From: Isoetes taiwanensis | Taxonomy: Eukaryota; Streptophyta; Lycopodiopsida; Isoetales; Isoetaceae | Reading direction: 5' to 3' | Assembly: GCA_021234155.1 (NCBI GenBank) | Contig: JAJEKV010000011.1 | Coordinates: 3,533,069-3,597,068, forward strand | DNA: 64,000 nt | Part shown: positions 55,072 to 64,000 of the stretch, piece by piece | Numbering within the stretch: position 1 is the first letter of the stretch | How the letters are laid out: each line of letters starts with the position of its first letter | Notes under the pieces: model-generated | Told to the model about the DNA's origin: nothing | The model's database searches: none | The model's input: only the letters and a program-made list of their open reading frames with translations | Translations under genes and position numbers: made by a program

Positions 55072-56790
55072 GTACCGATTTCTACTCTTATTGTAGTCTT
55101 TATGCTTTCAAATTCATGATCTGCTGTAAAGAAGGTTTTTGCAATGGAGTATTCAAGGGAATTTGCTCATATCACATTAGAGGAAATTTGAGATCTCATT
55201 TTATCCCCATAAGAATCCTCCAATGGAATGGCTACCCTCTATTAACTGCAATTAATGCAGCACCAACAACTTCATTGCTGTCGTTTTTCCCCTATAACTT
55301 TTGATCCGCTTGTCAAAATGTTGCGGCGTTTGTTGCATTAGATGCGGAATGAAAAGATCTTTCCAATGATATATGGTATGATGTATTTCAATATGTTCAT
55401 ATGCATTAACCTTAAAAAAATATGATTTTTTGCTTATTTCTTATATATTTATATCGTAAAAACTATATGAATGGGTTATCACTAGATAGATCTTGTGAAG
55501 ACGAACCCATTGCTACAAAAAGTTTTTGAATCGGAGTTCTGGATCAAAAGTTATAATGAAAAAATGATACTACAGAAGTTAGTTGTAATTTTGCATTAAT
55601 TCTGGCCGCCACATAATCTTTGGAATGAGATATCTTTGGAGCTCTTCTCTTATTGGACAGTTTAAAAAGCTGACATGGCATTTTAAGCATCCCTTAATGG
55701 GACAAAATGTGATCTCATTTTTCCTCTAATGAGTTTATACTACACGGTTTTGGTTAATAAAAGGGAGATCTACTGCATTTGGATTTTTGTTTTTGTTCTT
55801 TAAGTCTACACAAATACATATGTAATGAATGCATGATTTACTACAAGCCGTTTTGTTGTCTGGCTGTTTAAAGACCACGCCTCTCAGAGCTGGTTTTTGG
55901 TCGCATTCGGACTTCTTTGGGTACCGTAACGATTACTACATTATAGCTGTCATAATTGTTTAAAACATCTCCATACTCTGTATTTAAGTATATCTGAATT
56001 TTATGAAAACAGTCCTTTGACTTCATCTATCTTTATGTGTTCCTACTGTCACAGCATTAAGACAACCACTTATTCTTGTATACATCCTGTTGGTACAATA
56101 CTGAAATAACTAATATGCTGAAGGGGTATGGAAACAAGAAATAATGGTATAAGGCATATGATATGTGTAATAAAATTTCTAATGGGTTACATATAGTAAT
56201 TAATGATTATGCTGATATATTGAAAGGTTTAAAAGTGCATGAAATTGGATAACATCTTTGTTTATGTTCATGCACATAATGACTAGGAAAGGTTCTGGTT
56301 GTGCTTAAAAACAAAGTAATGGAGGTGGCCTAGTGGGTTATATAAGGTGATTTCACAAGTATTATGAATTATTACTGACCTGTGAGGACACTTCTGATCG
56401 TAACAATGTTTACAACCAATATAATACTTCTGTTTTCATCATAATACTCAGGGTATACCTTGATAAATATTATCTTCAATGGTGGTTCATTTGACCCATG
56501 CATTTTGATTTAGTTTGACATATAGCCTGGCTTCCTTATAGCAAGTTTTTGGATGACAAACATGGTCACTCATTGGCAATAGGCTTCTCCTAGACAAGTC
56601 TGATTGACTTAGTTACTGTCTGATTGTTTATTGTTATATACTAAATACATAAGGTTCTGAAATGATTGATGCCATCATGGATCTTGATCCTAGTATGGAC
56701 TGATAAGACTGCAATAGGGATTGACCTTTGTAGATGCATGGCTAGTTGGCTGTTGCTAATGCTAGTGTGGACTGGGTTTTTTTTTTTTTT
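55072..56790. other. Intron-like or intergenic stretch
   Basis: AT-rich, with no protein signature. Confidence 0.4.
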
Positions 56791-58165
56791 ATATGTATAT
56801 CCATATTTATCTTCTCATAATTATGGAAATGTCTAGTAGAGCATGGCACTTGCCTTAATGCACTTAGATAAAACATATTGCTTGAAGGATTTAAGTTGGA
56901 AAGATATTAGAGCTTTGAAGTGGAAAATATCCTTATAAAGTTGAAAGCATTTGCATGCATGTTTCTTAGGATGCATGTGAGACACGTTGGCTTTTAGAAA
57001 GCAAAAAGGCTTGCATGCATTGTTTAGCAAAGTTCTTTTGTTTTTATGATAACGTGTATATTTTATATCATCACAAGGCTTGTAATAAAACTTGTCACAA
57101 AGCTTGTGATAAAACTTGTGGCATGGAGTTGGCAACTTCCAAGGTACGTGCTAGTGTGCTTTTATAATATTATATACACAGGTCATGGGATGTCCATTAC
57201 GAAATCGGGAATTACCAAGGTCATTTAGTATTTTCATTTCCCAGACCAAAAAAGTGGTCCGTTGATGGCAATACCCTAAATCCGGCATCTACGATGGTGT
57301 TTAGGAAGCCACCGAATAAGGGTGGGACCGATGGTAATCCTTAACCAATGGATACATCTTGCTTCTCGGCATGATTTGAATTCGGATATGGAGCCTGCAA
57401 AAAGTTCTGGCACAAGATACTGAAGAGACTTCTAGTTTTCGGGAATGAACATGGCGGCTGCACTGACAATAGCTTTTAGCACAAGGCAAGTTTTAACTTC
57501 AGTAATCTAAAGCTTAGGGTAGCGGATATGCTGGTATACAGGATTTAGCCAAAATCCTTCACATGCATGTAGTGACTGCAGCATTTAACTATGTGTACTC
57601 TAGTCAGTAACTTTTCCCACCAAATCTTCTAAGGGCGTTGAAAAATGTATGGGTATGAATATGACTCAGATGGAGTCTCTGTTAGTTCAGATTCTGATGG
57701 CCATTTGATAGAGGACGAAATACATTATTTGTCCATTCAAGAATCATCTGAGATCATGGAGGATATGCAAAGCAGAAACACTAATGGGCAAAAACGCCCT
57801 CTACAAGAAGATACAATGAGGTTTGATTTTGGGTATTTAATTATTTTAAGAAAGGGATAACAATACGAATTGATTTTATTTGAAATCTGGCCTCTGATGG
57901 AATGGAATCATGGATGTAGATACCACCTTTTGCATGTGCTTTAATACTTTGGCAGGATATGGGCTCTTTACAAGTGATTTTGCTTAATATAGCTTGCTTT
58001 ATGCTGAAAATATACAAGTTCTATAATTTTACTTCTAGTTTAGTCTACTCTTGAGCTTTTTATTTTGGTAAGGAGCAAAAAGGTTACAAATGGTGACCGG
58101 TGAAGAACCGAGAAACCAGCTGTACCTTTTGGCCCTTGCACTCTTACCCTTTTCAGGCTAACAGT
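56791..58165 (+). repeat. 1.38-kb direct duplication, copy 1
   Basis: Matches 60145-61521 nearly base for base. Differences, many of them 1-base indels, cluster at about 57175-57780. Copy 1 includes the family X exon at 57645. Confidence 0.95.
57645..57825 (+). CDS. Unknown exon, family X copy 2
   Basis: MYGYEYDSDGVSVSSDSDGH then LIEDEIHYLSIQESSEIMED and a Lys/Arg-rich end, running to a GAG|GTTTGATTTT donor-like site. It is homologous to the 54310 exon over EYDSDG. No known domain. Confidence 0.45.
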
Positions 58166-58182
58166 GTACTGATTGGCTGCAG
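58157..58182 (+). other. Candidate 26-nt micro-exon, copy 2
   Basis: CCCTTTTCAG|GCTAACAGTGTACTGATTGG-CTGCAG|GTACTT. Both splice sites are canonical. Confidence 0.4.
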
Positions 58183-59192
58183 GTACTTGGTTTCTCTTCT
58201 ATTTGTCGCTTTTTTGCTGTTTTCTGGATTAAGGGCTTGAGGATGGACTATTGATGTTTTGAGTATGAAGAATCAGCAAAGTGAACAAGTAATATCTACC
58301 CTTTATATGAAGATACTGATCGATGTGAAGTAAAGATGCTGATACATAAGCTGAACATTTTCATTTTTATCTACGAGTCTTGGGAGTTGTCAATGAATTA
58401 CATTTTCTAATAGTTCATCTTCTGATTGATAAAGTCATGAGAACACTTCATGTCTAGAGTATGTCTTTAAACAGGTTTGAAAAACTTTCTACATTTTGCT
58501 GGTTATGGCAGGAATATGACACGTGAAGTATCGCATTCTAAAAATAGAAAATATCTATTTGTGAACATGCACTTTTGGCTTTTTCATACATGTTTTCCTA
58601 AACTATTGCATATGGCTGGAAAAGAAATGACAAAATAACAGAATTACAATGTAATGGAAAGTGTTCTTTTTGTGATTTGATATCAGGAAGCTTTATGAGA
58701 AATTTAAATGATATTTATGCTGGTCATGATAACAATATGGTTTAAAATAGCTTTTATTTATGTCTATGATCATGTAGACAATACAATATCTCTAAGACCA
58801 GCATGGTGGAAATTTATTGCAACAAAGAAATGTATTGCATAAGGAAAAAGTCTATTATGCTGGCTGAATGTACTTGAGGTTGTAAAGGATATACAGTATG
58901 TTTAGGCATATGAGTTTAATACATAAATTTGGGTGTACAAATGCCAACAGGGACTTTGGTCTTAGTTTGGGCAGATAATACTACCATAGGGATTGACCTT
59001 GGTAGATGCTCCTGCTAGTTGACTGAGGTTAAAGCTAGCTGTGACCGGGTTTTTTTAGATACTTCTGTTCATTGGTCTTACCAGTGACATTTTGTATCCC
59101 AAATTTTGATATTTAGCCCATTTGTTTTATGACTACTGTTTATTCAAGTTTGGTTTATTCACATTTAACATGTGTATAACTGCATTATATTC
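58183..59192. other. Intron-like stretch
   Basis: AT-rich. No gene seen. It ends in a TATTCCAG acceptor. Confidence 0.4.
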
Positions 59193-59517
59193 CAGGAGAG
59201 AGACATGCAGATGCCACTATCTTTACCAACATGGAAAAAAGATCGTGCTGACCTAGGATATTGCAGCATAAAAATTGACTGCCCCAGCTATGCGGTCCAG
59301 ACTGTTCTGGGTTGTATAAAAGATGTCAAAGCACATGAATATATCATACAAAGAGAGAACACCAGAAAGGAGAAAGTTATATTATTTCTTTGGAAAGATA
59401 ATGAGTATTCCATACCTCACGGAGTAAGGAGCAAATATTCACGCTTCATGTCTTTGCTCAATTTGATATTCTACAACATGACTTTGAACTCAAGCATTGC
59501 GACAACAATGTAAAGGT
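59193..59517 (+). CDS. Unknown exon, family X downstream module
   Basis: After TTATATTCCAG it reads ERDMQMPLSLPTWKKDRADL, PSYAVQTVLGCIKDVKAHEY and EKVILFLWKDNEYSIPHG, then ends at AAAG|GTTTTC. A second frame over the last 80 bases (HVFAQFDILQHDFELKHCDN) also reads like protein and aligns with HAFAIYDTQCDVLKKLD at 63.82 kb, implying a frameshift in the exon. No known domain. Confidence 0.45.
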
Positions 59518-60144
59518 TTTCTTGTGCATTTTTCTTTGGATAATCAACAAATCTGAAACTGTTTAATATTGCGGTAATTTTATCCATATGGCTTACGGAT
59601 ATATTTGCACTTGGGCTGTGGAATATTGTATGTCTACTTACATGAATCGGATGCTAGTGCATTTGGCTATGGAATCTGATAAATCTACCTATCTGGTCGG
59701 ATGCTAGAGGTTGATGTGCCCAAGGAAAGACCTATACTATGGTGATGAACTAGTTGGCCCACATATTTGGTGCAAAGAACTAAATGGTCTATGAGATGGA
59801 GGAGCAACAACATTAAATCCCCATCATATGCAAGTTGGTGGTATCACGGATATAAGCATTACGTTGAAATAAAACATCTTAATACAAACGATTATGCCAC
59901 TTTCGGCTTTTTTTGTCTTACAATGCCACTTGGCTTTATGTCTAAAATGCCACTCGGCCTGCTACTTTTCTTCACTTTTATTCACCAGGGTATAAGACTA
60001 GAAACTGCAGCAGAGTTTGTGGTTCAAGAAATAATGGGATAGGGTAGACCTCTGCTGTAATGGTAGGGGTCTGCCCTCCCTAGTATTACAGTTTCTTCAA
60101 CAAAGAGGTCTTCTCTCTCCTACGGTTGGAGGTAGGATTTTTTT
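59518..60144. other. Intergenic or intron-like stretch
   Basis: A plus-strand open frame at 59767-60042 has no recognised domain and contains internal sequence repeats (CCACT-GGC). I do not treat it as a gene. Confidence 0.35.
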
Positions 60145-61521
60145 ATATGTATATCCATATTTATCTTCTCATAATTATGGAAATGTCTAGTAGAGCATGG
60201 CACTTGCCTTAATGCACTTAGATAAAACATATTGCTTGAAGGATTTAAGTTGGAAAGATATTAGAGCTTTGAAGTGGAAAATATCCTTATAAAGTTGAAA
60301 GCATTTGCATGCATGTTTCTTAGGATGCATGTGAGACACGTTGGCTTTTAGAAAGCAAAAAGGCTTGCATGCATTGTTTAGCAAAGTTCTTTTGTTTTTA
60401 TGATAACGTGTATATTTTATATCATCACAAGGCTTGTAATAAAACTTGTCACAAAGCTTGTGATAAAACTTGTGGCATGGAGTTGGCAACTTCCAAGGTA
60501 CGTGCTAGTGTGCTTTTATAATATTATATACACGAGGTCATGGGATGTCCATTACGAAATCGGGGAATTACCAAGGTCATTTAGTATTTTCATTTCCCGG
60601 ACCAAAAAGTGGTCCGTTGATGGCAATACCTAAATCCAGGCATCTACGATGGTGTTTAGGAAGCCCACCGAATAAAGGGTGGGACCGATGGTAATCCTTA
60701 ACCAATGGATACATCTTGCTTTCGGCATGATTTGGATATGGAGCACAAAAAAAGTTACGGCACAAGATCTTGAAGAGACTTCTAGTTTTAGGGAATGAAC
60801 ATGGTTTTACTTGACCGACAATAGCTTTTAGCACAAGGCAAGTTTTAACCCGGTAATCTAAAGCTTAGGGTAGCGGATATCTTTGGTATCTGAGATTTAG
60901 CCAAAATCCTTCACATGCATGTAGTGATCGCTATGACATTTAACTATGTGTACTCTAGTCGAGTAACTTTTCCCACCAAATCTTCTAAGGGCGTTGAAAA
61001 ATGTATGGGTATGAATATGACTCAGATGGAGTCTCTGTTAGTTCAGATTCTGATGGCCATTTGATAGAGGACGAAATACATTATTTGTCCATTCAAGAAT
61101 CATCGAGATCATGGAGGATATGCAAAGCGAGAAACACTAATGGGCAAAAACGCCCTCTACAAGAAGATACAATGAGGTTTGATTTTGAGTATTTAATTAT
61201 TTTAAGAAAGGGATAACAATACGAATTGATTTTATTTGAAATCTGGCCTCTGATGGAATGGAATCATGGATGTAGATACCACCTTTTGCATGTGCTTTAA
61301 TACTTTGGCAGGATATGGGCTCTTTACAAGTGATTTTGCTTAATATAGCTTGCTTTATGCTGAAAATATACAAGTTCTATAATTTTACTTCTAGTTTAGT
61401 CTACTCTTGAGCTTTTTATTTTGGTAAGGAGCAAAAAGGTTACAAATGGTGACCGGTGAAGAACCGAGAAACCAGCTGTACCTTTTGGCCCTTGCACTCT
61501 TACCCTTTTCAGGCTAACAGT
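60145..61521 (+). repeat. 1.38-kb direct duplication, copy 2
   Basis: Partner of 56791-58165, offset 3354 bp. It ends exactly within the micro-exon (GCTAACAGT), which is therefore truncated here. Confidence 0.95.
61001..61181 (+). pseudogene. Family X exon, copy 3 (frameshifted)
   Basis: Identical to the 57645 exon up to QESS. There CATCTGAGATC has become CATCGAGATC, and GCAGAAAC has become GCGAGAAAC. The first change removes a base and the second restores the frame, so about 13 codons are altered. Confidence 0.55.
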
Positions 61522-61855
61522 ATATGGTATCCCAGAATATGCAATGAAGGCATGTGCCATGTAACTGATATCTCTCAAAAAATGGCCATGATATGGTAAA
61601 ATATGGATGACGGTTTGTCAGACATGGCATAAACCATAGGGTTGTGCCTATTTGAAGGTTTCAGATGAATACACTAGGTTGTTCTTATAGAAATAAGGCA
61701 ATTAATTGAAGGCATGTGGATAATTTAAATGGCCAAGGATATGGACTCGAGGAAAATAAATGAAAAGGTGTATGGAAAAAAGTGACAAAAGCCTTTTAGG
61801 GTTTCGCAAGAAGGATTAGGGTTCCATCCAAACTGACGTTGCTATAGACGGAATC

Positions 61856-61875
61856 ATGGATTTTCTTGAAAGCAG
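61856..61875 (+). CDS. Possible first coding exon MDFLESR
   Basis: ATGGATTTTCTTGAAAGCAG|GTATGT follows a leader with two 'TTAGGGTT' telo-box-like words (61797-61823), a common feature of plant 5' UTRs. It is too short to identify, and its connection to later exons is inferred. Confidence 0.3.
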
Positions 61876-62133
61876 GTATGTACCGTTTCTGGTTTTGGGC
61901 ATGTAACAGGGTGCACTATGCATGTCTATTTACACAGACGACGGCCCCTGGTTTAGGTACACATCCCTGTACCGAGAATAAATGACAGAAGCTCAGCTTG
62001 TTAAAACACGAGGGCGTGGGGTTCCGAAGGCGCCGCTACTTGATCTTATGCAAGTCCCCTTGCTACAGAAATGGAAGGAAGAAGGACGACCTTAATCTTA
62101 CCACTAGAAGGATGGTTGAGGCAGAAATGTTGA
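61876..62133. other. Putative first intron
   Basis: Contains GCTCAGCTTGTTAAAACACG... GGGGTTCCGAAGG (61992-62030), which resembles degraded tRNA A and B boxes. Confidence 0.3.
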
Positions 62134-62396
62134 ATGCTTTTTAAGAGGAAAGTGATCTATAAACTCCACGCTGCTGCTAGTGCATGTGCATGTATTAAGA
62201 ATCCTAAGAAGGCTGGAAATAATAGCAGTGAAAGTAATCCTGCGGGTGCTTCCCTCAAATTTGTGGAAGACAAACAAGTTGGAGCTATTGAAGGTTTAGT
62301 TGATCCTGAGTTTGAAGATACAGATGCATGCACCAATATATGCGCACAAAAGCGACAAAAACTCTTTGGAGCTATCCATGGTGGACACGATAATCA
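62134..62396 (+). CDS. Unknown exon
   Basis: Reads CIKNPKKAGNNSSESNPAGA, LKFVEDKQVGAIEGLVDPEF and CAQKRQKLFGAIHGGHDNQ, up to a CAG|GTTCTA donor. Charged and Gly/Ser-rich. No domain recognised. It may belong to the same transcript as the 63669 exon. Confidence 0.4.
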
Positions 62397-62900
62397 GGTT
62401 CTATTCTAGTTTATGCATTCTCTTATGCTGCTAATTATGGTATATCCAAGCATTGAATCTCTGCCAGGCTTTGCAAAATACAGTAAGACTTCTTAGGTGA
62501 AGCATAACTTTTGAGCTAATCCTAGTAATATCTGCAGATCTGAACTGTAATGTCCCGGTTGTGCATGAATAGATAACTGAAATATGTTGATTGTTTGGAG
62601 GACAAGTGCTTGACACGGTCTATATAACATGATATGCTGAAGTTTAACTTAGATCATTTCTTGCATAAAGTAATGCATGGAGATTCCCGAGGCCATTTGG
62701 AGATATAGGAATGTTGGGTTTATTGCTCTAAGCATTTTGGCAGTCTAGAAGTTACACATGTGTTTGACAGTGTATATGCGTGTGAACTGAAGACAAATAG
62801 ATCTACAAATTGTGGAAAACGAAGGTAAAGGGTATGGGGCCTATAAATTAAATGATAGCCAGTTGTGCAAGGTAAGGAAACTTTCATGTGCATCTATGCA

Positions 62901-63006
62901 AAGGGCTAAAGAAGGTTTGATATGCCATTGAAATTCTGTACATATGTGATCCCAAGGGCTAAAGAAGGTTTGATATACCATTGAAATTCTGTACATATGT
63001 GATCCC
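62901..63006. repeat. 53-bp tandem duplication
   Basis: AAGGGCTAAAGAAGGTTTGA... GTACATATGTGATCCC occurs twice with one difference. Confidence 0.95.
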
Positions 63007-63118
63007 AATAAGTTCGGTAACATACTTTTGTGTTGATTCATCTTTATGACATGGTGAAGGGGATAACCCAAGAGACCTAATGCTTACCTGTCAGTGCTGT
63101 CATTATTACCCTTCTTAG

Positions 63119-63144
63119 GCTAATTTTTGGCTGGTTTACTGCAG
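63119..63144 (+). other. Candidate 26-nt micro-exon, copy 3
   Basis: CCCTTCTTAG|GCTAATTTTTGGCTGGTTTA-CTGCAG|GTAACC, the same length and context as at 58157. Confidence 0.4.
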
Positions 63145-63668
63145 GTAACCAGGTTTCTTGCTCCATGCTTTGATGGATTGCTCTTTACATTCTCAAATTT
63201 GATGTACAAGACTTCAAGTAAGCACGTTCCAAAAGGAAAACGGGAAATATTTACAGCAGAATATGGTCTCTGCTTGAATAAAATTGTCAATCTTGAAACT
63301 TATGTGTTATTTAATGTTTTGAATATGGAAATCGTGACCTATGCTTAAATGATATTCTAGTTTAGCTTTTCATGTATGCTGAATATTAAAAACAGAAATC
63401 AATTCCAAGGTATTATTTGAAATTGACATTATGTGTTCATTTTGACATGTTCCAGTTATGATATACAATGATAAAATTAAAGTTCTTGAATCTAGTCTTG
63501 GCCTAGGTAGCTGTGCCTGTAAGTTGTCCTAGGGCTGCTAATTGCAGACTTGGTATTCCTGCAAGGAGTATTAAGGATGAAAGTCTGTTATCAGATTTTA
63601 AAGGTTTTTTTCTTAAATTCAGTTTTCTAGTTTTACTAGAAACCAGGACTAAGATGAATAATTTGACA

Positions 63669-63909
63669 GGTGATGCTTAATACTAATCCCATTGTTGGTC
63701 AATATATAGGACAAGGAATGGAATGGCCTCCTTGGAGGACAATACACCAAGTGAGATGGACTATGTGGAAGTATCACAATGATTCTATGCTATTAGAATA
63801 TGACATTTGTCTAAACATGCATTCGCTATTTATGACACTCAATGTGACGTTCTCAAAAAATTGGACTGTTATACAACCTTTGGGACACAGTCCAGACGGA
63901 AAAAATATG
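63669..63909 (+). CDS. Unknown exon, family X downstream module, copy 2
   Basis: Bounded by a TTTGACAG acceptor and an ATATG|GTAAGT donor. It reads VMLNTNPIVGQYIGQGMEWP, RTIHQVRWTMWKYHNDSMLL and ICLNMHSLFMTLN. The second half aligns with the exon at 59193 (LWKDNEYSIPHG...MSLLN). Both copies also have a good alternative frame near the end. Unknown function. Confidence 0.45.
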
Positions 63910-64000
63910 GTAAGTTCTTTTGCATAAAGATTTTTATGTTGTGCAAAAAATTATATACATGGGGAAGGCAGGGCCTGTGCATTACAGCAAGGTCCTGCAC

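Noticed and set aside
61980-62040. tRNA gene or SINE head
   Set aside because: A- and B-box-like words are present, but spacing and stems do not fold into a tRNA. Kept only as a remark.
1-64000. CRISPR arrays, operons with ribosome-binding sites, rRNA genes
   Set aside because: The window is eukaryotic nuclear DNA. No regularly spaced CRISPR-type repeats or rRNA signatures were seen; the spaced motif pairs in element 2 are inverted and lie between genes.

Overview
The window is nuclear DNA from a large, repeat-rich plant genome. Coding DNA is sparse. Host-type pieces are an intron-containing LRR protein gene and remnants of PPR, MSH4-like and callose-synthase-like genes. Mobile DNA includes a decayed Ty3/gypsy element, two large TIR elements, a Tourist-like MITE and a tRNA-headed SINE. 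A fern or another seed-free or gymnosperm lineage fits the long TE-filled intergenic DNA, but the species cannot be named from sequence alone. Many reading frames are broken by single-base shifts. Part of this is decay, and part could be uncorrected assembly error.

Layout. 1-2.4 kb: tandem and dispersed repeats and one detached end of a TIR transposon. 2.4-9.5 kb: minus-strand Ty3/gypsy element (gag, PR, an extra RNase H-like block, RT, RH, INT) with a primer-binding site resembling a tRNA-Gln 3' end, followed by its LTR-like flank. 9.8-17.5 kb: element 1 (about 7.7 kb), a TIR transposon inserted in a dispersed repeat that also occurs uninterrupted at 1.0-1.65 kb. It carries a plus-strand FCP1/NLI-phosphatase-like gene and a minus-strand transposase-like gene. 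17.8-25.2 kb: repeats, an imperfect 0.5-kb inverted duplication and two PPR remnants. 25.2-38.9 kb: element 2 (about 13.7 kb), bounded by long TIRs and apparently lying inside an LRR pseudogene. 41.0-43.6 kb: intact LRR receptor-like protein gene. 43.9-51.4 kb: MITE, callose-synthase exon, PPR pseudogene with an adjoining SINE, and MSH4-like pseudogene. 54.3-63.9 kb: an unrecognised plus-strand exon family built by tandem duplication.

The most interesting system is element 2. Its plus strand holds about seven small cargo genes. One is a divergent histone H3 whose lengthened loop 1 recalls centromeric H3. Several others are small proteins with basic N-termini and coiled-coil C-termini. The cargo is punctuated by nine copies of one inverted motif pair (GATCACACGACGCG, about 40 nt, CGCGTCGTGTGATC) that I see nowhere else in the window. 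A minus-strand transposase-like gene and a small acidic gene follow. A relative of the acidic gene also occurs in element 1, which otherwise has different ends and different cargo. I infer a family of large plant DNA transposons carrying host-derived chromatin or phosphatase genes, now partly decayed.
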